NCBI GenBank assembly: GCA_033549345.1
Contig: JAWSUT010000020.1
Location: forward strand, 1 to 61,127
Reading direction: 5' to 3'
DNA: 61,127 bases
Source: JAWSUT01 sp033549345
Lineage (GTDB): Bacteria > Bacillota > Dethiobacteria > Dethiobacterales > Dethiobacteraceae
A program made the position numbers and the translations under genes. Below are positions 1 to 7,191 of this stretch, in pieces; the stretch's first letter is position 1; the number at the start of each line of letters is the position of its first letter. The notes under the pieces are model-generated. The model saw only the letters and a program-made list of their open reading frames with translations. It was not told the origin of the DNA and did not search any database.

Positions 1-22
1 CAAGATCTGTCAAGAATATTTT

Positions 23-44
23 CCCTTATTTTTAAGGGTTTTTT
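23..44 (+). terminator. Rho-independent terminator of a gene left of the window
   Basis: A six-base-pair stem (CCCTTA/TAAGGG, loop TTTT) is followed directly by six T residues on the plus strand. No gene in the window lies upstream, so it probably ends a plus-strand transcript of the integrated element that starts before position 1. It also separates the recombinase gene from upstream transcription. Confidence 0.6.
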
Positions 45-167
45 GGGATCATAGGTATAATAATCCGGGAATGCAGGGTTTATGGGTAAATTATACAATG
101 CGAATATGTGTTTGGTCAACAAGGAATTAGTAAGATTTTGGTGAATTTTATATTTAGAGGTGAGAAT

Positions 168-1784
168 ATGAAAACAGGTTTTGCTTATGCAAGGGTAAGC
201 TCAAAAGACCAAGAGAAGCAAGGAAATTCTATACCTGAGCAACTTCTACGTATTCAGGAATTTGCATGCTCTACTAATATTACCATCATCAAGACTTTTC
301 AGGATACCGGTTCAGCTTACCATGATGAAAACCGTGAACAGTTTAATCTAATGATTACCGAAGCTATTAAAGATAGGCCCAGCTGTATTATTGTTGATGA
401 GTCCAGCCGTTTCGCCCGGACTCGTGAAGTGAGCGCGGCTACCAAGAAACTGTTTAGAAAACATGGTATTGAAGTGCTCTTAGCCAATGAAGAAAATGTA
501 AATCCACGTACTTCTTCTGGTTTATGGTTAGATGGAATACGGGACATTAAAAACGAAGCACATTCATTAGATATTTCACACAACACAATTAGAGGTATGA
601 ATGGAAATATTAAAAACCGGGACTCGGAAACTGGTTGGTGTTATAAAAACGGCGGACGAGCTCCGTTTGGCTATCAAATAAAGAAACTTGATAAAGGGAC
701 AAGCAGTAAAGGTAAGCCTATCCTAAAAAGCATTTGGGAACTACATCCGGAAAATGCTGAAGTAGCACGGCTTATTATTGTAGACCTCTATACAAAACAA
801 GAAATGTCTCCTGTAAAGATTAGGGATTATTTAAATAATAGGCACATTGCTAGTCCAAGTGGTGAACCCTGGGGTACATCCACCATTAATGAGATGCTAC
901 GGGATAACCGTTTAGAGCAGTATGCAGGTACAGCTTTCTGGAATAAGGAAAACAGGCATACGGTTGGATCACGTTTTAATCCACGTGAAGAGTGGATAGA
1001 AGTTATAGATGCTCATCCTGCAATTATCTCACACGATGAACTGCAGGATGCTCTAAAAAGAAAAGCTAAAGGACAAAAGAATTATACGTACAGCAGAACT
1101 AAAGACAGTCCTTATCTTTTCACAGGTAAAAGTCTGGAAGGTAAATCCCTTTTTATCTGTACAGCATGCGGCGGAAATATAATAGGTTATCGGTCCAGCT
1201 CTCGCAACTGGAGAAAGTACGTCTGTGGTACTCATCGTTATAAAGGAGATGCAGGATGCAGCTATAAGTTAATGGTTAATCAAGAATGGCTTGAAAATAT
1301 AATCGTGCAAGAAATTGAAAATAGATATACCCTTCCGTCAAACATTGATAAACTAATAAAAGAAGTTAAAGATAACATCGAATCAGGATGTCAGGATTAT
1401 TATGGTACGATTGATGACTTTGTGAAACAAAAAAAGGACCTGGAACAACAGGCCCGCAACCTTGCTAATGCTATTAAAAATGGCATATCTCTTTCAATTA
1501 TTCAAGATGAGGCCACTACCATTCAGCAGGAAATTAGCGAGGTCCAAGCTAAGATAACATACTTAAAAAACAATCCTCCAACAGAGCTTAATTTTGATGA
1601 GGAGCAAATCAAAGAATTCTTTTTGAGCTTCAGGCCTTCATTTGATGCCGGTACAAATAGCGAACGCAAAGCCCTAATTCGTACATTTATTAGACAAATG
1701 GAATTAGATCCAGAAAACAAAGAAGTCAGAGTAGTATTCTACCCTGACTTAGTGCATAGAATTGGTGTCGGGGACGGGACTTGA
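168..1784 (+). CDS. Large serine recombinase (site-specific integrase)
   Basis: This protein of about 538 residues probably catalyses integration and excision of the element by double-strand cleavage through a serine-DNA link. The N-terminal resolvase domain has the nucleophile motif 'YARVSS' (Ser about residue 11) and the arginine-rich 'SSRFARTR'. A recombinase domain follows, then a zinc ribbon (CTACGG, later two further Cys) and a C-terminal coiled coil, the order usual for large serine integrases. The ATG at 168 is chosen because AGAGGTGAG precedes it; an upstream in-frame start at 108 has no such site and would add unrelated residues. The stop codon and the last seven residues are encoded inside the oppositely oriented tRNA-Leu gene, so the C terminus depends on the integration junction. 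It appears intact, with no frameshift or missing catalytic residue. Confidence 0.9.
   Translation: MKTGFAYARVSSKDQEKQGNSIPEQLLRIQEFACSTNITIIKTFQDTGSAYHDENREQFNLMITEAIKDRPSCIIVDESSRFARTREVSAATKKLFRKHGIEVLLANEENVNPRTSSGLWLDGIRDIKNEAHSLDISHNTIRGMNGNIKNRDSETGWCYKNGGRAPFGYQIKKLDKGTSSKGKPILKSIWELHPENAEVARLIIVDLYTKQEMSPVKIRDYLNNRHIASPSGEPWGTSTINEMLRDNRLEQYAGTAFWNKENRHTVGSRFNPREEWIEVIDAHPAIISHDELQDALKRKAKGQKNYTYSRTKDSPYLFTGKSLEGKSLFICTACGGNIIGYRSSSRNWRKYVCGTHRYKGDAGCSYKLMVNQEWLENIIVQEIENRYTLPSNIDKLIKEVKDNIESGCQDYYGTIDDFVKQKKDLEQQARNLANAIKNGISLSIIQDEATTIQQEISEVQAKITYLKNNPPTELNFDEEQIKEFFLSFRPSFDAGTNSERKALIRTFIRQMELDPENKEVRVVFYPDLVHRIGVGDGT
1763..1784. other. Probable attachment site (att) in the tRNA-Leu 3' end
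   Basis: These 22 bases are shared by the recombinase reading frame and the tRNA T-arm/acceptor/CCA end. A recombinase gene abutting a tRNA 3' end is the usual sign of an attachment site, and the crossover point should lie in or next to this stretch. The exact core cannot be fixed without the other junction. Confidence 0.45.
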
Positions 1785-1847
1785 ACCCGTATGTCGTGAG
1801 ACACACGGCCCTCAACCGTGCGCGTCTGCCAGTTCCGCCACCCCGAC
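1763..1847 (-). tRNA. tRNA-Leu (anticodon GAG), CCA encoded
   Basis: The minus strand folds as a class II tRNA of 85 nt including CCA. The acceptor stem is GTCGGGG/CCCCGAC with discriminator A. The anticodon arm is CACGG-TTGAGGG-CCGTG, giving anticodon GAG (Leu codons CUC/CUU). It has a long variable arm (about GTGTCTCACGACAT) and a normal T-loop (GTTCAAGTC). The 3' half is the integration target of the neighbouring recombinase; the tRNA is left intact. Confidence 0.95.
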
Positions 1848-1878
1848 ATTGGTAGGACTCTCAGGGAGTCCATGGATT

Positions 1879-1907
1879 AATATAACATACCCTAAAATAA
1901 ATTGCAA
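1879..1907 (-). promoter_or_regulatory. Sigma-A-type promoter of tRNA-Leu
   Basis: On the minus strand TTGCAA is followed after 17 bases by TATATT, about 30 bases before the tRNA 5' end. A short GGACTC/GAGTCC hairpin lies in the leader between promoter and tRNA. Confidence 0.6.
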
Positions 1908-2013
1908 GTGAGATTTTTTGGTTTATTTGGCTGCTGCATGATTAGAACCGGCACAACCTTAGCTAGAAACACAGGCATTTGTATCATACTCTGCAAGAAA
2001 AAGCACCGTTCTT

Positions 2014-2385
2014 TTAGGCCTCTTCGTTGTCCTTGATGCCGGTAACCTGGTTTTTTTCGTTAACAGCGACAACTTTGGGTTTGAAGGTGGAGAGTTCGGA
2101 TTCGTCGACGTTTACGAATGATATAATGATGACGATATCACCGGGGTGGACGAGGCGGGCGGCGGCGCCGTTTAAGCAGATGGTACCGGTGCCGCGTTTG
2201 CCTTTAATCACGTAGGTGGCAAAGCGGGCGCCGTTATTGTTATTGACGATTTCCACTTTTTCATAGGGGAGCAGATCGGCGGCATCCATCAGGTCTTCAT
2301 CCATGGTGATGCTGCCTACGTAGTTCAAGTCGGCGTCTGTTACGGTTGCACGGTGAATTTTGGACTTACACATAATTCTTTGCAT
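2014..2385 (-). CDS. panD: Aspartate 1-decarboxylase proenzyme
   Basis: It decarboxylates L-aspartate to beta-alanine, the second substrate of pantothenate synthetase. The 123-residue product starts 'MQRIMCKSKIHRATVTDAD' and has the self-cleavage site 'NYVGS' (Gly24-Ser25), where the serine becomes the catalytic pyruvoyl group; the length is normal for the family. The ATG at 2385 is chosen because GGAGGT lies eight bases before it and family members start here; an upstream in-frame start overlaps panC and lacks support. It is the last gene of the pan operon and begins one base after the panC stop, so translational coupling is likely. Confidence 0.96.
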   Translation of the reverse strand: MQRIMCKSKIHRATVTDADLNYVGSITMDEDLMDAADLLPYEKVEIVNNNNGARFATYVIKGKRGTGTICLNGAAARLVHPGDIVIIISFVNVDESELSTFKPKVVAVNEKNQVTGIKDNEEA

Positions 2386-2386
2386 T

Positions 2387-3235
2387 TTATGATACCTCCA
2401 CAATAATGTTGTCAATTAGGCGGGTTTTGCCGAAACGAACAGCCAGGGCGATAAGTGTCTGGCCTTGGATTGTTTCGGTTTTTTTAATTTCGTCTGTGTC
2501 GACGACGGCCACATAGTCGATGTTGGCCAGGGGTTCTGTGTCGATAGTCTCTGTAATGCACTTTATGATTGCGTTAGCGTCTCGTTCGCCGTGTTCTATT
2601 CTTTCCTGCGCCTGGCGGAGGCTGCGGGAGAGCACGGTGGCGGCGTTACGCTCTTCGGGCAGGAGATAAACATTCCGGGAACTCATGGCCAGTCCGTCGG
2701 CTTCACGGATGATGGGCATGATCTGGACAGTGAGGTCCATGTTTAGGTCTTTGGCCATTTTTCTGAGGACAAGAGCCTGTTGGGCGTCTTTTTGGCCAAA
2801 GTAGGTGTGATCCGGGGTTACGATATTAAAGAGTTTTGTGACAACGGTGGTGACACCGCGGAAATGACCCGGCCGGGATGCGCCGCAGAGACTTTCTGTC
2901 AGTCGTTCTACGTCTACAAAGGTGGCGTAGCCTTTGGGGTACATTTCTTTTACTGTGGGGGCGAAGATCAGGTCGCAGCCTGCCTCTTCTGCTTTGGCGG
3001 CGTCTGCATCCAGGTCACGGGGATATTCTTCAAAATCTTCACCGACGCCAAACTGGAGTGGGTTGACGAAGATACTGAGGACAACGAGATCGTTTTCGCG
3101 GCGTGCCTGACGCAAAAGAGACAGATGCCCTTCATGGAGATAGCCCATGGTGGGGACTAAGCCTACTGTCCGGCCGGGAAGGCGGGCTGCTTTGATTTGG
3201 TTGCGCAGAGTACTGATGTCGCGGATGATTTCCAT
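2387..3235 (-). CDS. panC: Pantothenate synthetase (pantoate-beta-alanine ligase)
   Basis: It joins pantoate and beta-alanine through a pantoyl-adenylate, using ATP, in the cytosol. The 282-residue protein has 'VPTMGYLHEGHLSL' (HIGH-like nucleotide site, here HEGH) near residue 30 and the KMSKS-like 'AMSSRN' near residue 185. The start is set at the ATG at 3235, where 'MEIIRDISTLRNQI' matches the family N terminus; it lies one base past the panB stop. It sits between panB and panD in a tightly packed operon. Confidence 0.96.
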   Translation of the reverse strand: MEIIRDISTLRNQIKAARLPGRTVGLVPTMGYLHEGHLSLLRQARRENDLVVLSIFVNPLQFGVGEDFEEYPRDLDADAAKAEEAGCDLIFAPTVKEMYPKGYATFVDVERLTESLCGASRPGHFRGVTTVVTKLFNIVTPDHTYFGQKDAQQALVLRKMAKDLNMDLTVQIMPIIREADGLAMSSRNVYLLPEERNAATVLSRSLRQAQERIEHGERDANAIIKCITETIDTEPLANIDYVAVVDTDEIKKTETIQGQTLIALAVRFGKTRLIDNIIVEVS

Positions 3236-3236
3236 C

Positions 3237-4079
3237 TCAGAATTTATCCCGCAGTTTCTCCAGGATTGTTTCATCCATGGTAAATGTGTGTTCCAGGGAA
3301 GGGAATGTGCCGTTTTTTACTTCCTGGCCGTAGGTACGCATGGCATCTGCCATGGGGGTGTAGAAACTGCCAAACTGTTTGACGAATTTAGGGCGAAGCT
3401 CGTTTTGGAGTCCGAGGATATCATGGTAAACCAGGACCTGTCCGTCACATTCGGCTCCTGCACCGATGCCGATGGTGGGTACGGTAAGTTTTTCGGTAAT
3501 CAGTGCGGCGAGTTGGCGGGGCACCGCTTCAAGGACGATGGAGCAGACACCGGCGTCTTCCAGAGCCAGGGCGTCTTTGATGAGTTGCCTGGCCATTCTC
3601 TCGTCTTTGCCCTGGACGATGAATCCGCCCATCTGGCCCACAGACTGCGGAGTGAGGCCGATATGCCCTATAACAGGGATCCCGGCGCGGACAATCTTTT
3701 CCACTGTTTTTGCCATTTCTTTGCCGCCTTCAAGTTTAACCGCAGGAGCGCCCGTTTCCTGAACAGCACGGCCGGCGTTGCGAACGGCTTCTTCTTTGGA
3801 GACCTGGTAGGTCATAAACGGCAGGTCGATAACAACCATGGAACGCTTTGCGCCGCGGACGGCCGCTTTGCCGTGGTGAATCATTTCGGCCAGTGTCACG
3901 CTCAATGTGTTTTCGTAACCGAGGACGACCATTCCCAGTGAATCGCCCACCAGTATCATATCGATGCCGGCTTCGTCCACTACCTTAGCGGATGGGTAAT
4001 CGTAGGCTGTGGCCATGGTGATCTTTTCACCGTTTCGTTTCATTTCGGACAGGGTCAGGGTGGTTACGCGCTTTGTCAT
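3237..4079 (-). CDS. panB: 3-methyl-2-oxobutanoate hydroxymethyltransferase
   Basis: It transfers a hydroxymethyl group from methylene-tetrahydrofolate to alpha-ketoisovalerate, giving ketopantoate, the first committed step to pantothenate and CoA. The 280-residue sequence has the metal-site motif 'VGDSLGMV' (Asp near residue 46) and 'KLEGG' and 'GIGAGAECDGQVLV', typical of decameric PanB barrels. Its start overlaps the stop of the upstream DUF2520 gene by four bases, so the two are probably translated together. Confidence 0.97.
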   Translation of the reverse strand: MTKRVTTLTLSEMKRNGEKITMATAYDYPSAKVVDEAGIDMILVGDSLGMVVLGYENTLSVTLAEMIHHGKAAVRGAKRSMVVIDLPFMTYQVSKEEAVRNAGRAVQETGAPAVKLEGGKEMAKTVEKIVRAGIPVIGHIGLTPQSVGQMGGFIVQGKDERMARQLIKDALALEDAGVCSIVLEAVPRQLAALITEKLTVPTIGIGAGAECDGQVLVYHDILGLQNELRPKFVKQFGSFYTPMADAMRTYGQEVKNGTFPSLEHTFTMDETILEKLRDKF

Positions 4080-4948
4080 TCTTCTTCACCTCCAAGTATT
4101 TTCAAAAGATTACGACGCTGTACTGTGTCTATTGTCCCTTTGGCTTCGGCCATATCCACTGTGGCCCGGCCCAGGAGTGTGTATAAAGGGATTAATTCAG
4201 GGATTTGTTTTTGCATTCCGGCCAGGTGTGCTTCAATGGTGGAGGTATCACCGCGGGCGATGGGCCCGGTAAGCGACTGAACGGTGCCGACGCGCATAAT
4301 GTTTTTTAATGTCCCTTCAATTAAGGGGTAGAGTGCGGGGAGTGCATCCTTTTTGCTAACACCGGCTGCTTCCATAACGCTCAACGCTGCCTCTGTAAGA
4401 GTGGAGAAATAATTGCAGGCAATACAGGCTGCGGCGTGGTAGAGAGCTTTTCCGTCGGTGGGAATTTCCAGCAGGCGGCATTCCAGGTCACCTACAAGGC
4501 TGCGTGCGGCCGGCAGCGCTTCCGGGTGGCCTTCGACGGTAATAAATGAGCCCGGGAGATTTTTGATGCCGGCATCCGGATTGGCAAACGTCTGGAGTGG
4601 ATGAAACGAGATGGTATAAGTACCACGTTTGGCTGCGGAATCCAGGATAGCTGAACTGTGGGCGCCGCTGGTGTGGGCTACGATGCTTCCGCTGGTAAAA
4701 CCGTTCCAAAGAGCGATTTGTTCACAGACGTCTGTGATGGCCCTGTCCGGTGTTGTCAGAAACGTTATGTCAGCGTTTTTTGTGAAGGCGGCGGGATTTG
4801 TGTCATACGGAGCCTGTACAAGCCCGGCGGCACGTGCTGCTGAGGATTCGGTGCGGCTGGCAATACCGGTAATTTTATGACCGGCTGTATGAAAGAGGAC
4901 CGCCAGGGCGGTACCGACATTTCCGGCACCGATGATGGCAATTTTCAT
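4076..4948 (-). CDS. Rossmann-like/DUF2520 protein, probable ketopantoate reductase
   Basis: The N terminus 'MKIAIIGAGNVGTALA' is an NAD(P)-binding Rossmann motif. The middle has 'SFHPLQTF', and a helical C-terminal half follows ('ALYHAAACIACNYFSTL'), the layout of Rossmann-like plus DUF2520 proteins. From memory, the PanG type of ketopantoate reductase has this architecture. Its position directly before panB, with a four-base overlap, and the absence of a normal panE support a role in reducing ketopantoate to pantoate. The ribosome site AAGGGGGT precedes ATG 4948. The fold and operon are seen; the reaction is inferred. The alternative is another NADPH reductase in the same operon. Confidence 0.75.
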   Translation of the reverse strand: MKIAIIGAGNVGTALAVLFHTAGHKITGIASRTESSAARAAGLVQAPYDTNPAAFTKNADITFLTTPDRAITDVCEQIALWNGFTSGSIVAHTSGAHSSAILDSAAKRGTYTISFHPLQTFANPDAGIKNLPGSFITVEGHPEALPAARSLVGDLECRLLEIPTDGKALYHAAACIACNYFSTLTEAALSVMEAAGVSKKDALPALYPLIEGTLKNIMRVGTVQSLTGPIARGDTSTIEAHLAGMQKQIPELIPLYTLLGRATVDMAEAKGTIDTVQRRNLLKILGGEEE

Positions 4949-4975
4949 TAGGTACCCCCTTGTGAATTATTTCCC

Positions 4976-5013
4976 CGGAAAATAACAATGCCTTCTGACC
5001 ACGTCAGAAGGCA
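4976..5013 (-). terminator. Perfect 11-bp hairpin before panG, terminator or attenuator
   Basis: TGCCTTCTGAC and GTCAGAAGGCA form an uninterrupted 11-bp stem with a three-base loop. On the minus strand it is followed by TTGTTATTTT. It lies between a promoter-like site at 5144-5172 and the first pan gene, so it either ends a short RNA or attenuates the operon. Confidence 0.6.
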
Positions 5014-5137
5014 TAAATAACCAGTCTTCCCTTCCTCCTGTCCCGGTCCCTATGGATCCAAGCAGTGTTTGGGTTACGTTTTGAAGTTTTGGGTTTTTAG
5101 GATTTGTTGGTGCGGCTTGCCCGGCAATACCGCCCAC
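4976..5137 (-). ncRNA. Possible structured leader or small RNA upstream of the pan operon
   Basis: About 160 bases lie between a promoter-like site and a terminator-like hairpin, with no reading frame. The 5' part can form GCGG(TATTGCCGGGCAAG)CCGC, with TTG/CAA inside. A G-poor linker follows, then a purine-rich stretch and the hairpin. The segment CAAGC near the 5' end can pair with GCTTG further on. I do not recognise a known family: no T-box sequence, no 6S-like closing rod. It could be a pantothenate or CoA-linked leader or an independent RNA. Confidence 0.35.
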
Positions 5138-5143
5138 GCGTTC

Positions 5144-5172
5144 ATTTTACCACGAGTTAATCCAGGCTGCAA
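5144..5172 (-). promoter_or_regulatory. Promoter-like site for the panG leader
   Basis: On the minus strand TTGCAG is followed after 17 bases by TAAAAT, with TGG just before the -10 (extended -10 form). It overlaps the end of the upstream peptidase gene. The -35 box is weak, so the -10 carries the call. Confidence 0.4.
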
Positions 5173-6173
5173 GGAAATATTTTCTCTACATCCAGGGGAT
5201 CAGTCAAAAAGAGCGTCGTTAATTTGACCGCATTCTCCATATCGTCCAGGTCCACCATTTCACCCGGTGTGTGTACATAGCGGCAGGGTACGGAAATAAC
5301 ACCTGAGGGAATCCCTTCTTTGGTGAGGTGAATTGCACCGGCATCTGTGCCGCCGGCCACAAGGACCTCAAACTGATAAGGGATGTTATTTTTCTCAGCC
5401 AACGCTGCCAGGAATTCTTTTAAGCGGGGATGGCAGATAACTGAAGCGTCTTTCACTTTGACTGTGGGGCCCTTGCCCAGGGATACATCCATGGTGGGCG
5501 CTTCAGGCGTGTCGCCGACGAGGGTAACGTCTACAGCCAGCCCAAGATCGGGACTGACCCGATAGCTTGATGTGCGTGAGCCGCGCAGGCCCACTTCCTC
5601 CTGGGTTGTGAAGACAGCATAGATTTCGTTGTCTGTCTTGCCCAGTGCCTGCATTACTTTAATAAGAACGGCGCAACCTGCGCGGTTATCCATCGCTTTG
5701 CCGATCATTCTTGTTCCGGCCAGAGTGGCATCGCGGTGATAGGTGGCAATGTCACCGAGCTTGACTTTCTGTCTGGCATCCTCTTTGTCTTTGGCACCAA
5801 TATCGATATAGAGCTTATCCAGGGTAAGTTTCTTGATATCGTCGAGCTTCTCCATGCCGATGGTACCAATGGTGCCGTTGGCAAAGATAACGCGCTGCCC
5901 GAGCAGTACGTAGGGAGATAAGCCGCCTACATTGCTGAAGCGCAGAAAACCTTCCTTTTCAATATAGGTGACAATCATGCCGATTTCATCCATATGGGCG
6001 GCAATCATGATTTTGGCGCCGGTGCCCTTTTTTACGGCATAGAGATTTCCCATATTATCGGTATACACTTCATCAACATAGTCTTTTATTTCGTCGCGGA
6101 TCACGCGGGCGATTTGCTCCTCCCGGCCGGACGGACCGTATGTTTCACTAAGTTTCTTAAGAAGTTCCTTCAA
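5157..6173 (-). CDS. M42 family metallo-aminopeptidase (third of three)
   Basis: This is a cytosolic dinuclear-zinc aminopeptidase of the M42 (TET/PepA-like) family. It has the first metal motif 'AAHMDEIG' (His60, Asp62), the bridging Asp in 'DNRAG' near residue 175, the catalytic and metal glutamates in 'QEEVG', and the last metal His in 'YVHTPGE'. The 338-residue length is normal. Translation begins at TTG 6173 after GGAGGG and overlaps the preceding gene by 17 bases. It is clearly paralogous to the next two genes. Substrate preference (acidic, hydrophobic or basic residues) cannot be read from the sequence. Confidence 0.92.
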   Translation of the reverse strand: MKELLKKLSETYGPSGREEQIARVIRDEIKDYVDEVYTDNMGNLYAVKKGTGAKIMIAAHMDEIGMIVTYIEKEGFLRFSNVGGLSPYVLLGQRVIFANGTIGTIGMEKLDDIKKLTLDKLYIDIGAKDKEDARQKVKLGDIATYHRDATLAGTRMIGKAMDNRAGCAVLIKVMQALGKTDNEIYAVFTTQEEVGLRGSRTSSYRVSPDLGLAVDVTLVGDTPEAPTMDVSLGKGPTVKVKDASVICHPRLKEFLAALAEKNNIPYQFEVLVAGGTDAGAIHLTKEGIPSGVISVPCRYVHTPGEMVDLDDMENAVKLTTLFLTDPLDVEKIFPCSLD

Positions 6174-7191
6174 GGGGAAGCCCTCCTTCGGCTATGGCGT
6201 TTAGAATTCCTTTGGCCAGTCGTAAGGTATTTTGGTAATCGTCCAGATTGATAATAGACGCCGGTGAATGAATATACCTGCAGGGTACGGCAATGACTGC
6301 GCTGACAATACCGGCATGTGTCTGGTGGATTTTTCCGGCATCAGTCCCAGCGGTGGTTAAACGACGGAACTGGAACGGAATACCCAACTTCTCCGCAGTA
6401 CCTGTGACCAGGTCAACCATTTGCTGTGAAGCGATAAACGAGGAATCCATCAGGGTAATGGCCGGACCGTCGCCAAGCGTGGTCACCTGACCGGCTTCTT
6501 TTGTACCGGCGACGTCAGAGGCTGATGTACTTTCGATGACAAGAGCCACATCGGGATGAACCGAGTAGGCTGCTGCTCCGGCACCACGCAGGCCCACTTC
6601 TTCCTGGACGGTAAACACGGCGTTTAGTTCCAGGTCAAAATCTTCTTTAAGCAGTTCGGCCAGGATGGCACAGCCTGCGCGGTCGTCAAATGCCTTACCG
6701 ATTAAACAATTATCTCCGGCCTCACGGGTTTGGGAAGCGAAAGCGACATAGTCGCCAATTTTGGCCAGTTTTTCCGCTTCATCCTGGCTGCGGACGCCCA
6801 AATCAATATAGAGATTGTCGATGTCAATAGGTTTTTTTCGCTCTGCAGGCTTTTGAAGATGAACGGCTTTGGCGCCGATGACACCGGGCACGCGGTCTTT
6901 GCCTACAACAACTTGCTTTGAAACAAGGACACGGTCATCAATGCCACCCACTTTGATAACCCGTAAAAGTCCGCTTTTTTCATAGCCGGCCACCATCAGG
7001 CCGATTTCATCCATATGGGCGGCCACCATGACCCGGGGCTTTTTGCCAACACCTTTTTTGACAAACAGGTTGCCCAGGGAGTCTGTAGTCATTTCTTCGG
7101 CAATCGGTGCCAGTTCTTCTCTTAAAATATCCCGGACCTGTGATTCATCACCGGATACACCGTAAGCTTCCGTCAGTTTTTTTAGCAGCAT
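6157..7191 (-). CDS. M42 family metallo-aminopeptidase (second of three)
   Basis: It has the same fold and metal ligands as its neighbours: 'AAHMDEIG', 'DDRAG', 'QEEVGLRG' and 'YIHSPAS'. The 344-residue protein differs from the others in the surface region around residues 95-130, where the M42 PDZ-like lid lies. It starts at ATG 7191 after GGAGGGTTTGCT and overlaps the upstream gene by ten bases. Overlaps on both sides suggest the three subunits are made together, possibly for a mixed oligomer. Confidence 0.92.
   Translation of the reverse strand: MLLKKLTEAYGVSGDESQVRDILREELAPIAEEMTTDSLGNLFVKKGVGKKPRVMVAAHMDEIGLMVAGYEKSGLLRVIKVGGIDDRVLVSKQVVVGKDRVPGVIGAKAVHLQKPAERKKPIDIDNLYIDLGVRSQDEAEKLAKIGDYVAFASQTREAGDNCLIGKAFDDRAGCAILAELLKEDFDLELNAVFTVQEEVGLRGAGAAAYSVHPDVALVIESTSASDVAGTKEAGQVTTLGDGPAITLMDSSFIASQQMVDLVTGTAEKLGIPFQFRRLTTAGTDAGKIHQTHAGIVSAVIAVPCRYIHSPASIINLDDYQNTLRLAKGILNAIAEGGLPLEGTS

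Larger units (their letters stand above)
1..1784. mobile_element. Right end of an integrated genetic element (partial)
   Basis: The segment left of the tRNA-Leu gene carries a large serine recombinase and is visibly more AT-rich than everything to its right. The boundary is the 3' end of the tRNA gene, a classic integration target. No second copy of the tRNA 3' end lies between position 1 and the recombinase, so the other end of the element is outside the window. Its size and cargo cannot be judged from here. Seen: gene, base composition change and tRNA overlap. Inferred: integration. Confidence 0.65.

Noticed and set aside
3147..3941. Plus-strand reading frame of about 264 residues
   Set aside because: Antisense to panB/panC, both clearly recognised; no domain and no start signal.
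4949..5156. 6S RNA or T-box before panG
   Set aside because: No long closing rod as in 6S RNA and no T-box sequence (TGGNACCGCG) or specifier stem; reported only as an unknown RNA segment.
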